Of a DNA stretch of 64,000 bases, positions 17,819 to 26,810 are shown one piece after another. The stretch is from assembly GCF_900460315.1 (NCBI RefSeq), contig NZ_UHIO01000001.1, positions 1,827,501 through 1,891,500 on the forward strand, in the 5' to 3' direction. The notes below the pieces were generated by a model. It was not told the DNA's origin. It worked only from the letters and a program-made list of their open reading frames with translations, and made no database searches. Both the position numbers and the translations under genes were made by a program. Positions within the stretch are counted from its first letter, which is position 1; each line of letters starts with the position of its first letter. This DNA comes from Veillonella criceti (lineage in GTDB: Bacteria; Bacillota; Negativicutes; Veillonellales; Veillonellaceae).

Positions 17819-18469
17819 ATGAAACGGTGTATTACTTATATGATGATGGCTTTGGCTATGGTTAGCCTATTTATTGTTAGTGGCTGCGGTGGCAATTTAG
17901 GCAGTTCACAGGATTTTTCTGGTACATGGGGCTATGTAGAAACTGCGTCACCAATAGGAAATAATGAAATAGACTATGAGTATAATCAAGATACAATTTA
18001 TGTAGTTACATTAGAGAAAAAAAGTGAACATACCTATGCAGCTGACTTTAAAGACTACAAATATTCTTATAAAGGTAGTAGTTTTTTGAATCGGGATGAA
18101 TATGAACGAGGGGATCGTTGGATAACATTTTTTATTCCAGATGGACCTAATAGTCAAGGATTACTGCCTAAAGTAGAACCAGTATATGAGTTCAAATTGG
18201 TAGCTCATGATATGGAAACCATCAGTTTTACTGAACGAGATGGAGTATTATATGTTGATGAAAGTGGTTTAGAATACACGTATGATAAAGATAATGATGC
18301 ATTAGTAAGTGGTAAAACTGTATTACATCGTATTAAAGATGGAGATATTACATCATTGAAAGAGGAAGTTCAACAACATATTAAAGATTTTTATACAAAA
18401 GAATATGTAGATACTAAAAAACGTGATATTACTAATATTAAATTTAATGATGCCCCTAAAAGCAAATAA
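17819..18469 (+). CDS. Lipoprotein of unknown function
   Basis: A 216-residue protein with a lipoprotein signal ending LFIVSGCGG, followed by SSQDFSGTWGYVET, which parallels the SDFSGEW start of the upstream lipoprotein. The mature part is acidic and Tyr-rich with a beta-strand-like pattern and has no transmembrane segment. It begins 12 bases after the previous gene behind GGGGGAG and is surely cotranscribed. I do not recognise a family; the two may act together at the periplasmic face of a membrane. Confidence 0.78.
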   Translation: MKRCITYMMMALAMVSLFIVSGCGGNLGSSQDFSGTWGYVETASPIGNNEIDYEYNQDTIYVVTLEKKSEHTYAADFKDYKYSYKGSSFLNRDEYERGDRWITFFIPDGPNSQGLLPKVEPVYEFKLVAHDMETISFTERDGVLYVDESGLEYTYDKDNDALVSGKTVLHRIKDGDITSLKEEVQQHIKDFYTKEYVDTKKRDITNIKFNDAPKSK

Positions 18470-18530
18470 AGTTCTTCCCTTTTCTTAAATCATCTTTATA
18501 TTTGGGGGGAACGGCGTAAATGTAGCAAGT

Positions 18531-18610
18531 AAAATAAAAGGATAGTGTGCTAGCAAGTACCCTTGTTCGTAAGAACGCAGGTACGGCTAGTACACTATCC
18601 TTTTATTCTT
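18531..18610. terminator. Bidirectional terminator with shared GUAA apex
   Basis: A long stem (starting AAAATAAAAGGATAGTGT, closing ACACTATCCTTTTATT) lies between convergent genes. The apex GTTC-GTAA-GAAC is a GNRA-type tetraloop on the plus strand. The 16 bases 18563-18578 are the reverse complement of 15226-15241. Confidence 0.9.
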
Positions 18611-18636
18611 TTAAAATTATACGGCGTATCCTAAAG

Positions 18637-19404
18637 TTAAAGTTGATATTTTTTATTCCACAATGTTCTCACACCAAAGTAGAGCAAGAGGAAGGAGGAT
18701 AGGCAAACGGTAGTACAGTTGGCGACCATAATTGTAATTTGGTAGAGAACGGCTTCATTTGGCATAGCACCCGCTAAAATTTGACCTGTCATCATACCTG
18801 GCAAGGCAATGATACCCATACCGACCATGGAATTCATAGTTGGTAAAAAAGCCGTTTCAAGAGCCTGATTAATAAAAGGTCGTAAGATTTTAGCGGGATG
18901 AGCGCCTATATTTAGAAGTACTTCGATTTGATGCCGGTTGCTGTCCAAGGCTTCTTTAAAGGCTTTTAGCGCGAGTGTAGCTCCATTCATTGTGGCGCTG
19001 ACTAACATACCACTAATAGGAATGATATATTGTGGTACAAGGATATTTTTTTGAATAACTACTATTAGCATAAATAAAACAATAGTTAAGCAAGTGATGA
19101 TGATGGAGGCGGCCGTTATATATTGAAAACGGCGATTGAGCCAAGGATTTTTTCGCAAGGTACGAAATACGGCAAATCCAATCATTAGGGATAAGTACGC
19201 TAAAATATATAATGGTGAGGGATTTTTAAAAATATATAAAAGCACATAACCGGCAATAATGAGTTGCACGGTCATTTGAATGGTGCCGAGTAGAAGAAAT
19301 TTAGTTTGGTCAATATGGCAATATTTAAATACACCGACTACAAGTAAAAGTAATAAATAAATGGATAGGAAACCACTTAGTTGCATCGTAATTGCTTCTG
19401 TCAT
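18637..19404 (-). CDS. fetB: ABC transporter permease, FetB (UPF0014) family
   Basis: A membrane subunit of a FetAB-type exporter, which in E. coli lowers cytosolic iron and helps resist peroxide. It has 255 residues with about seven hydrophobic helices. The family motifs PISGMLVSATMNGATLAL and the cytoplasmic-loop stretch VEVLLNIGAHP-like (here IEVLLNIGAHPAKI), then TMNSMVGMGIIALPGMMTGQILAG, are all visible. It is the second gene of the pair, 26 bases after fetA. The metal specificity is by family analogy only. Confidence 0.9.
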   Translation of the reverse strand: MTEAITMQLSGFLSIYLLLLLVVGVFKYCHIDQTKFLLLGTIQMTVQLIIAGYVLLYIFKNPSPLYILAYLSLMIGFAVFRTLRKNPWLNRRFQYITAASIIITCLTIVLFMLIVVIQKNILVPQYIIPISGMLVSATMNGATLALKAFKEALDSNRHQIEVLLNIGAHPAKILRPFINQALETAFLPTMNSMVGMGIIALPGMMTGQILAGAMPNEAVLYQITIMVANCTTVCLSSFLLLYFGVRTLWNKKYQL

Positions 19405-19430
19405 AGATATACCCCTTTGTGTGCTAGTGA

Positions 19431-20078
19431 TTACATATGGAATAGTTTGCGGGCTTTTTCTTTAGCTTTTAGTTCAATTAGATGGTCACTAAATTTAGGA
19501 TAGAGACCATCGTCATGAGAGATAACTAGGCAGGTTTTATTATAGGTGTGCATGTGTTTTTTTAGCCGTTCAAAAAAGGTGATGGCTGTTGCCGAATCTA
19601 AGGCTGAGCTAGGTTCATCCCACATGTAAATATCGGCGTCTAAAGAGAGCATAATCGCATTAAAAACACGTTGTTTTTCGCCGCCTGATAAATTAGTGAC
19701 GGCTTGATTTACTGTAAATGGAGCAACGGCGATGTGTAAATACTGTTCCATCTCTGAATCCGTTGGGGCCGTGGATTTACGGTACTGATGAAATGTTCGG
19801 AAGTTATCTTTAATACTTCCTCCGAATAGGAAGACATCTTGATTCACTAAAATAATTTGTTGGCGGAGTTCCAATGTATTTATAGTTTGAATATCTGTAC
19901 CTTTAAAATAGATAGTCCCTCGAGAGGGGTTGACAGTTGCATTAAATAAATGAAATAATGTACTTTTCCCACAGCCACTAGGCCCTTGTAAAAAAGTCAT
20001 TTTACCTTGGGGAATTGTTAAGTCGGGATAAAAGATAGCATCTTGAAATGCTAATCGTGTAGTTGATAATACGTTCAT
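19431..20078 (-). CDS. fetA: ABC transporter ATP-binding protein, FetA-like
   Basis: The ATPase partner of the FetB-type permease, 215 residues. It has Walker A GPSGCGKST (about residues 32-40), a Q-loop at ILVNQDVFLF, signature LSGGEKQR (about 131-138), Walker B ADIYMWDEPSSALD and the H-loop LVISHD. Pairing with fetB makes the assignment good, although ATPase subunits alone are not specific. It reads divergently from the nitroreductase gene across a 246-base intergenic region. Confidence 0.88.
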   Translation of the reverse strand: MNVLSTTRLAFQDAIFYPDLTIPQGKMTFLQGPSGCGKSTLFHLFNATVNPSRGTIYFKGTDIQTINTLELRQQIILVNQDVFLFGGSIKDNFRTFHQYRKSTAPTDSEMEQYLHIAVAPFTVNQAVTNLSGGEKQRVFNAIMLSLDADIYMWDEPSSALDSATAITFFERLKKHMHTYNKTCLVISHDDGLYPKFSDHLIELKAKEKARKLFHM

Positions 20079-20324
20079 ATATTAGCTCCTTTTATATATT
20101 GCGAGATTACTTTTATTGTACTGAATTTTTTATATTTTATGTAGTCTTATTTATAATTAGTTATGTGTAACAGTTGATTTAGCCTAGCTTATTTTCAAAT
20201 GTAATGGATGAAATGACTAAAAGGAATAAATTTTGTAAGACAGGAATCATGTTCGTATAGAGTATACAAATTTGAAATTTAGGAGTATAATTTAGGCGTA
20301 GTAATGCGAATGGAGGCAAGTATA

Positions 20325-21140
20325 ATGAGCTTTTCTGTGCGTACAGATGTATGTGTACGGTGTAATATGTGTGTGGCAGAGTGCCCAACAGGATTATTAG
20401 TAATGAAAGAACATGGACCAGAAGCCGGTCGAGGTAGTTGTATCTCTTGTGGACATTGTGTCGCTGTTTGTCCTACGAAGGCTATTGATTATTCAGTAAC
20501 GCCTAGAGAAGAACAGTTGCCAGTTGGTGATTATAGGGTACCCGCACCAGAAGAGGCGGAACAATTTTTACGATATCGTCGTTCCATTCGTACATTTAGC
20601 GATAAGCCAGTTTCTAAAGAGTTGCTTACGAAGTTACTGAATGTAGCTCGTATGGCACCAACAGGCTCTAATAGTCAAGGCATTTCATATCGGGTCATTC
20701 AAAATGAAGAGACATTACATGCTATTAGCGAAGCCGTGATGAACTGGATGAGCGCACTGGGGAAAGAAAATAGTCGTATGCGAATTTATTCGTACAATGC
20801 AAAACGCTATAATCGGACAGGACGAGACTTTATTTTGCATAAAGCCCCTGTTCTTGTATTAGCCATTTCTAAGGATAAATTAGTAGAGCGTGGCCGTGAT
20901 AATGGTCATTTTGCTCTTACATATGCGGAATTAATGGCGCCTTCTTTGGGGTTAGGCAGTTGTTGGTCCGGTTTTGTAGAATATTGTGCGCAAGCAGGAT
21001 ATGGGCCCTTGTTAGAGTTATTAGGTGTGCCAGATGGGTATACAGTAGCTGGGGCCATTATGGTAGGATATCCTAAATATAAATATCGTTATATGCCAGA
21101 GAGAGAACCGCTAACGGTTTATTTTGATGAGGAGGATTAA
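20325..21140 (+). CDS. Nitroreductase with N-terminal 2x[4Fe-4S] ferredoxin domain
   Basis: A 271-residue flavoprotein fused to a ferredoxin module. Two cluster motifs are CVRCNMCVAECP (about residues 9-20) and CISCGHCVAVCP (about 41-52). The FMN-binding nitroreductase domain begins at RRSIRTFSDKPV and includes MAPTGSNSQG and GLGSCWSGF. Such proteins take electrons from internal Fe-S clusters rather than only NAD(P)H; the substrate is unknown. The start at 20325 follows GGAGG at 8 bases, and an ATG at 20304 opens the frame earlier without one. The stop is separated from ilvA by a single base, so the two are translationally coupled. Confidence 0.88.
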   Translation: MSFSVRTDVCVRCNMCVAECPTGLLVMKEHGPEAGRGSCISCGHCVAVCPTKAIDYSVTPREEQLPVGDYRVPAPEEAEQFLRYRRSIRTFSDKPVSKELLTKLLNVARMAPTGSNSQGISYRVIQNEETLHAISEAVMNWMSALGKENSRMRIYSYNAKRYNRTGRDFILHKAPVLVLAISKDKLVERGRDNGHFALTYAELMAPSLGLGSCWSGFVEYCAQAGYGPLLELLGVPDGYTVAGAIMVGYPKYKYRYMPEREPLTVYFDEED

Positions 21141-21141
21141 T

Positions 21142-22362
21142 ATGTCGACATCATTAGTTACTCTGGACATGGTCAAGGAAGCACAAGAACGCTTAAAAGG
21201 GGTTGCACAGCGGACTGCTATCATGCAGTCTACCTCACTCAGTGAGCGCTGCGGTTGTGAAGTGCATTTGAAAATGGAAAATTTCCAGCGGACCGGTTCT
21301 TTTAAATTGCGTGGCGCCTATAATAAAGTGGCATCCTTAACGGCTGAGGAACGAGCTCGTGGGATTGTAGCCTCGTCGGCAGGTAATCATGCGCAAGGGG
21401 TGGCGTTAGCTGCTAAAGAATATGGCTGCAAGGCGACGATTTGTATGCCTTCTAATGCACCTATTGCAAAAATTGAAGCGACTCATAGTTATGGTGCTGA
21501 TATTGTATTAGCTGGTGATTTTTATGCTGATGCGTATGAAAAAGCATGTGCCTTAGAAAAAGAAAAGGGATTTACCTTCTGTCATCCTTTTGATGATCCC
21601 GTTGTTATTGCTGGGCAAGGGACAATTGGTCTTGAAATTTTAGATGAACTACCTGATACCGATGTAATTGTGGTACCTATTGGTGGGGGTGGTCTTATTT
21701 CAGGTATTGCTGTAGCAGCGAAAGCCGTGAAACCAGATATTCGTATTATTGGGGTACAAACTCAAAATATGCCTTCAATGCAACAATCTGTAGCAGCGGG
21801 GAAAGTGACGACTGTGCCAGCGTTAAAGAGTTTAGCTGATGGTATTGCGGTAGGAACGCCAGGGACGCTTACCTTCGATATTGTGTCAAAATATGTAGAT
21901 GAAGTTGTGACAGTTAGTGAAGCTGAAATTGCAGAGTCTATTTTATTTTTACTAGAACGTGTGAAAACAGCGGTAGAAGGGGCTGGTGCCTGTCCAGTCG
22001 CTGCTTTGATGAATAATAAAATTAATCATATTGAAGGCAAGAAGGTCGTGGCCTTAGTCAGTGGTGGTAATATTGACGTTAATATGATTGATCGGATTAT
22101 TAATAATGGTCTAGTAAAATCTTGGCGACGTGCTTATTTTGATATTGTAGTACAAGATAAGCCCCATGTTTTATCTACTATTACCGGACTTGTATCGGAT
22201 AGTAATGCCAATATTTTAAGTATCTATCATGATCGTAGTCAGCGGGATATAGAAGTGGGGTATGTTCATGTCGCACTTGAAATTGAAACGATGAATGAAA
22301 AACATGTGCAGAATTTATTAACTACTTTAGCTGAACATGGATTTCCAGCTGTATTGCGATAG
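21142..22362 (+). CDS. ilvA: Threonine ammonia-lyase with C-terminal ACT-like domain
   Basis: A PLP enzyme deaminating threonine (and serine) to 2-oxobutyrate (or pyruvate) and ammonia. The PLP lysine lies in GSFKLRGAYNK (about residues 53-63), the glycine-rich phosphate loop is VVPIGGGGLISGIA, and SSAGNHAQGVA is also typical. The last 80 residues form a single ACT-like regulatory region (FDIVVQDKPHVLSTITGLV). At 406 residues it belongs to the short form (B. subtilis IlvA/TdcB-like), so whether it is biosynthetic or catabolic is open. The neighbouring permease suggests amino-acid catabolism. GAGGAGG inside the end of the upstream gene serves as ribosome binding site. Confidence 0.93.
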   Translation: MSTSLVTLDMVKEAQERLKGVAQRTAIMQSTSLSERCGCEVHLKMENFQRTGSFKLRGAYNKVASLTAEERARGIVASSAGNHAQGVALAAKEYGCKATICMPSNAPIAKIEATHSYGADIVLAGDFYADAYEKACALEKEKGFTFCHPFDDPVVIAGQGTIGLEILDELPDTDVIVVPIGGGGLISGIAVAAKAVKPDIRIIGVQTQNMPSMQQSVAAGKVTTVPALKSLADGIAVGTPGTLTFDIVSKYVDEVVTVSEAEIAESILFLLERVKTAVEGAGACPVAALMNNKINHIEGKKVVALVSGGNIDVNMIDRIINNGLVKSWRRAYFDIVVQDKPHVLSTITGLVSDSNANILSIYHDRSQRDIEVGYVHVALEIETMNEKHVQNLLTTLAEHGFPAVLR

Positions 22363-22528
22363 TTTTGATAGGGCATGTAATATCAAAGCTTTGGGGATAT
22401 TTCGTATTAATTTAGATACAATGTAAGAATGGCTTAACGTGTAATCTGAGTCATGGTATGTTGGGAATGGTATGGGGAGTTGACGTATTGAGGATTATTG
22501 ACTAAATGGAGTAGGAGTAAAAAATATT

Positions 22529-23956
22529 ATGGAATCGGGAAAAAGTTTAGAACGTAATTTAAAGCCCCGTCACGTGGAGATGATTGCCCTTGGTGGTACG
22601 ATTGGGGTTGGATTGTTTATGGGTTCAGCAAGTACTATCCAAACGGCGGGGCCTTCAGTTTTATTATGTTACGCTTTAACGGGCGTAGTTATGTTCTTAA
22701 TTATGCGCATTATGGGGGAAATGTTGTATTTAGAACCAGTGCCAGGTTCGTTTGCTGCGTATGGCTATCGCTATATTTCACCCTATGTAGGCTTTATTAC
22801 AGCCTGGTGTTATTGGTTTATGTGGATTTCGGTAGGGCTAGCGGAAGTGACAGCTGTGGGCATTTATATGAGTTATTGGTTCCCTGAATTACCGCACTGG
22901 ATATCTGCTTTTGTAGGGATGGCCATTATTGTATCGGCCAATATTGCCTCTGTTAAATACTATGGGGAATTTGAATTCTGGTTTGCTCTTATTAAAGTAG
23001 CGACAATTGTTTTTATGCTTGTTGTAGGCATGATGATGATTCTCTTCGGCTTTGGAAATGAAGGCGTTGCCATTGGATTTTCTAATTTGTGGGCTCATGG
23101 TGGCTTTATGCCTCATGGTTGGGGCGGTATGCTTGCGGCCATGTGTGTAGTGGCTGCTGCGTTTCAAGGGGTTGAACTCGTAGGTATCACTGCTGGTGAA
23201 GCGCAGAATCCACGTCATACGTTAGTAAAAGCAATAAAAAGTATTGTATGGCGTATCTTGATTTTCTATGTAGGAGCTATTTTTGTTATCCTTTGTATTT
23301 ATCCATGGAATGAACTTGGTTTTGTGGGAAGTCCTTTTGTACAGACGTTCCAACGCGTTGGGATTGCTAGTGCGGCTGGTATTATTAACTTTGTAGTCCT
23401 AACAGCTGCTTTATCTGGGTGCAACAGTGGCATTTATAGTTGTGGACGGATGTTGTATACGTTAGCTAAAAATGGGCAGGCCCCTAAAATATTTGCTAAA
23501 TTATCTGATTCGGGGGTTCCTCGTAATGGGATTTATGTATCCATGATTTCTTTGCTATTTGGCGTTGTATTAAATTATTTAATCCCAGATTCGAAATTGT
23601 TCTTGTATATTTATAGTGCAAGTGTATTTCCTGCTATGGTATCGTGGTTTGTTTTAGCAGGGGCGCAGCTTAAGTTTAGAAAACGTTGGGGGGCTGACAT
23701 TATAGCGCAACATCCATTTAAGTCACCTTTATATCCGTATTCCAATTATTTCTGTTTAGCCTTTTTAGTAGTCGTAACTATTGGGATGATTTGGAATGAA
23801 GATACACGGGTATCTTTAATTGTTGGTTGGTTATTTATCGGGATTATTACGGCCTTTTATTATGGTTTGGGGATGTATAAACGCCCGATTGTACATGAAG
23901 AATTTGTACATGAAGAGGGCTTGGGTGCTGAAGGTGCCTTAGCTGATAGAAAATAA
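22529..23956 (+). CDS. Amino acid permease, APC superfamily (AAT family)
   Basis: A 12-helix amino-acid:proton symporter of 475 residues. The N-terminal signature [20 protein letters not shown] (about residues 11-30) with [12 protein letters not shown], then [20 protein letters not shown] and the mid-protein [13 protein letters not shown], are standard for the family. Substrate is not determined by sequence. Its position behind threonine deaminase makes threonine or serine plausible. A strong hairpin follows the gene. Confidence 0.9.
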   Translation: MESGKSLERNLKPRHVEMIALGGTIGVGLFMGSASTIQTAGPSVLLCYALTGVVMFLIMRIMGEMLYLEPVPGSFAAYGYRYISPYVGFITAWCYWFMWISVGLAEVTAVGIYMSYWFPELPHWISAFVGMAIIVSANIASVKYYGEFEFWFALIKVATIVFMLVVGMMMILFGFGNEGVAIGFSNLWAHGGFMPHGWGGMLAAMCVVAAAFQGVELVGITAGEAQNPRHTLVKAIKSIVWRILIFYVGAIFVILCIYPWNELGFVGSPFVQTFQRVGIASAAGIINFVVLTAALSGCNSGIYSCGRMLYTLAKNGQAPKIFAKLSDSGVPRNGIYVSMISLLFGVVLNYLIPDSKLFLYIYSASVFPAMVSWFVLAGAQLKFRKRWGADIIAQHPFKSPLYPYSNYFCLAFLVVVTIGMIWNEDTRVSLIVGWLFIGIITAFYYGLGMYKRPIVHEEFVHEEGLGAEGALADRK

Positions 23957-23972
23957 ATTAAGTAATATAGAT

Positions 23973-24016
23973 AACCTCATGAGATAGATACATATTTTCT
24001 ACTCATGAGGTTGTTT
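23973..24016 (+). terminator. Terminator after the permease
   Basis: A perfect 11-bp stem AACCTCATGAG/CTCATGAGGTT (23973-23983, 24002-24012) is followed by a short, G-interrupted T run (GTTTT). Confidence 0.8.
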
Positions 24017-24175
24017 TATGTCCTCGTAGTATGATAGGATAATACATAAGTTGATTCCAGGTGGGGATTTTTGGAAATCAATGAAATTAGTAGTTGGATA
24101 CGACGTTTTATATGAGAATAAAACAGTGTATCTATTGTTGTATTGTGTAGTCAAAAGAAGAGAGAGGTCATACAC

Positions 24176-24979
24176 ATGAAAGTAAAAAAATTGTTAGCGC
24201 CTTTGTTGGTGGGCGTACTCGCCCTTGGTATTACTGGTTGTGGCAGTGATAGTGGTTCTAAAGAAATTCGGATTGGGGCTACAGCAGGACCGCATGCTGA
24301 AGTGGTAGAAGCGGTAGCTAAGGAAGCGGCTAAAGAAGGGATTACTGTTAAGTTGGTAGAATTTTCTGATTATGTAACTCCGAATAAAGCGTTAGCTGAC
24401 GGTGATTTGGAACTTAATAGTTATCAACATGTGCCATTTATGGAAAACTTTAATAAGCAAAATAATGCGCATTTAGTATCGGTGGGTAAAACGATTTTAA
24501 TGCGTATGGGCTTATATAGTAATACCGTTAAATCCGTAAACGAGGTGCCAGAAGGAGCCGTAGTAGCAATTCCTAATGATCCGACAAATGGTGGCCGTGG
24601 TTTAGCATTACTAGCTAAAGCTGGTTTGATTACTTTAAAAGAGGGCGTTGGTTTTAAAGCTACCTTAGCGGATGTTACGTCTAATCCAAAAAATCTGGTT
24701 ATTAAAGAGTTAGAAGCGGCTCAATTACCACGTAGTTTAGATGATGTAACCTTGGCTGCGATTCCTATGAATTATGTCATGAGTGCCGGTATTGATGTGG
24801 CTAAACAAGGCGTCTTTTTAGAACCTAAAGATGAGCCATTAGCAGTCATGAATCTGGTGGCACGTGAACAGGATAAAGATAATCCAACGTATAAAAAAAT
24901 TGCGGACATGTATCATTCAGAGGCCGTTAAGCAATTTATTGCTGATAAATTTAAAGGTACTATTATTCCAGCGGAATAA
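24176..24979 (+). CDS. metQ: MetQ/NlpA-family substrate-binding lipoprotein
   Basis: A periplasmic binding lipoprotein for methionine or a related amino acid, 267 residues. The signal peptide ends in a lipobox ALGITGCGS. Family motifs include KEIRIGATAGPHAEVVEAV, LVEFSDYVTPNKALADGDL, NSYQHVPFMENF and AIPNDPTNGGRGLALL. No MetN ATPase or MetI permease gene is beside it, so it must work with components encoded elsewhere. The ATG at 24176 starts a proper signal peptide; the frame opens earlier at 24143. I see no SAM riboswitch in the upstream 180 bases. Confidence 0.9.
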   Translation: MKVKKLLAPLLVGVLALGITGCGSDSGSKEIRIGATAGPHAEVVEAVAKEAAKEGITVKLVEFSDYVTPNKALADGDLELNSYQHVPFMENFNKQNNAHLVSVGKTILMRMGLYSNTVKSVNEVPEGAVVAIPNDPTNGGRGLALLAKAGLITLKEGVGFKATLADVTSNPKNLVIKELEAAQLPRSLDDVTLAAIPMNYVMSAGIDVAKQGVFLEPKDEPLAVMNLVAREQDKDNPTYKKIADMYHSEAVKQFIADKFKGTIIPAE

Positions 24980-25031
24980 ATATAAATTAACAGGTTTATT
25001 TTTAAGTTAAGTCTTAAAATTGAAATTTTAT

Positions 25032-25085
25032 AGTAAAAGGAGCTATCTTGAACTACAGTGAGTTCGAGGATAGCTCCTTTTTACT
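25032..25085. terminator. Bidirectional terminator between metQ and hydantoinase genes
   Basis: A stem of about 16 bp (25032-25047 with 25069-25085) with an inner GAACT/AGTTC pairing in the loop, flanked by A- and T-rich ends between convergent genes. Confidence 0.88.
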
Positions 25086-25136
25086 GTTTGTGGTTATTGT
25101 AATACTTAGCAAACCTTGGGACGTGATTGTTACGTT

Positions 25137-26525
25137 TTATATGCGTTTTCGGTGGACTAACTGACCATAGCCTGCCTCACCACAGAACGTATTATTTTCA
25201 GCAATTAATTGACCGCGTAAGAAGACTTTTGCTACGGTGACATTAACAGACATTCCTTCGTAGGCTGAATACCCACAGGTTGTGTGTAGCGTATTAGCCG
25301 TAAAGGTACGGGATTCTTTAGGATTAAAGAGTACAATATCGGCATCATAGCCGATTTGAATATCCCCTTTGCGTGGTAGCCCAAAAATTGTAGCCGCATT
25401 GGTAGCGGTCACTTGTACAAATTGTTCAGGTGTAAGTTTGCCGGTTAAGACACCTTCGCTAAATAGTAAAGGCATTCGTTCCTCTACGCCTGAAATGCCA
25501 CCAGGACAGTGGCGGAAATCATTGACATAGGCCTGTTTTTCTTCAACGGTGAAAGGACAATGGTCAGTGGCAACGACTTGGATTGCGCCTGTTTGTAAGC
25601 CTTGCCAAAGGGCCGCTTGATCTGCTTGTTTGCGCAATGGTGGGGCTAACATATATTTGATCCCCTCTAAAGGACCACCGTCACTGAATTTTGAATCTGT
25701 AAGAAATAGGTATTGGGGACATGTTTCTATGAAGATATTTTGTTGGTTCGTTTCACGGGCTAGCATGACTTCACGAAGACTTTCTTTGGCTGATAAGTGG
25801 ACGATATAAATAGGGGCATCGCCAGCAGTTTTGGCCAAACCAAGAACATTGGCGACACTTATACTTTCAGCTACATTAGGTCGAGTGGTTGCTTGGCTAG
25901 CTGGAGTGAGTTCGTTTTTAGATAAGCGACGTCGTAAAGAGGTTGTAATGACATCATTTTCAGCATGGATTGTAAGTAGCCCATGACTTGTTTTCATTTG
26001 TTCGAGAATGGCTAGTAGTTCGGCATCGTGCATGGGGGCACTATAGGTTGTATAAGCTTTAAAAGAGGGAAATCCTTCTAGGGTGATGAGTTCATTAGCT
26101 TCAGTTAATATTTGCTCATCAATATGCTGAAAAACACCGTGAAAGCTATAATCAATCGGGCAGCTTTGGGCCAGCTTTTTATATATGTCAAATTGGTGGT
26201 GCAGGGTACAACCTTTAGGGCCAAAGGCCATATGGTCAATGATTGTAGTAGTACCACCACAGGCAGCGGCTAGGCCACCGTGATAAAAATCATCACAAGA
26301 GCGATGTAGCGGGGATTGCTGTAAATCAAAATGCGTGTGGGGATCAATGCCACCAGGGACTACATAATGGTCTGTAGCATCAATAATTTCGTAGGAGTCA
26401 TCAACAAGTTGCCGTCCTTTGAGGGGCTCTGTAATGGCTGAGATGATCGTCTTAGAGATTATAATATCGCCTTTAAAATGACGTGTAGCCGTGCAGATTA
26501 GGCCATTTTCTATGAGATAGTTCAT
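25137..26525 (-). CDS. Dihydropyrimidinase/D-hydantoinase
   Basis: A cyclic amidohydrolase of about 462 residues that opens dihydropyrimidine or hydantoin rings. The metal ligands are GGIDPHTHFDL (about residues 52-62), the carboxylated-Lys segment SFKAYTTY (about 144-151), later His residues in LLTIHAEND and YIVHLSA, and the Asp of VATDHCPF. The C-terminal IQIGYDADIVLF is typical of the amidohydrolase superfamily. The ATG at 26525 follows AAAGGA; an earlier ATG at 26588 in the same frame adds a hydrophobic stretch unlike the family. No phenylserine, carbamoylase or xanthine genes are adjacent, so the physiological substrate is open. Confidence 0.87.
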   Translation of the reverse strand: MNYLIENGLICTATRHFKGDIIISKTIISAITEPLKGRQLVDDSYEIIDATDHYVVPGGIDPHTHFDLQQSPLHRSCDDFYHGGLAAACGGTTTIIDHMAFGPKGCTLHHQFDIYKKLAQSCPIDYSFHGVFQHIDEQILTEANELITLEGFPSFKAYTTYSAPMHDAELLAILEQMKTSHGLLTIHAENDVITTSLRRRLSKNELTPASQATTRPNVAESISVANVLGLAKTAGDAPIYIVHLSAKESLREVMLARETNQQNIFIETCPQYLFLTDSKFSDGGPLEGIKYMLAPPLRKQADQAALWQGLQTGAIQVVATDHCPFTVEEKQAYVNDFRHCPGGISGVEERMPLLFSEGVLTGKLTPEQFVQVTATNAATIFGLPRKGDIQIGYDADIVLFNPKESRTFTANTLHTTCGYSAYEGMSVNVTVAKVFLRGQLIAENNTFCGEAGYGQLVHRKRI

Positions 26526-26810
26526 GGTGTTTCCTTTCATAATTGAGTGAAGCTTGAGGGATAGATGGTAAATAGTAAATAGGTACAAAGATTGTTGATT
26601 TTGCTAATATATTTATATCATACGCTTTTTAATGTTGAAATCCTAGCGTGAAGTATTCTAATTTGGAATTATTCGTAAAAATAGCCCTACTGTAATAAAT
26701 AAGGTATAATGAATAATAAGTATTTTAGAGGATTTTGTAGATTGCTATGTCTTTAAATATATAGCGAGTTTGTTTCTAGTAAATAGCAATACTCATAAAG
26801 GAGGTCTTAT

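Noticed and set aside
24017..24175. Possible SAM or other methionine riboswitch before metQ
   Set aside because: I looked for S-box type conserved segments and a terminator/antiterminator pair and found neither.
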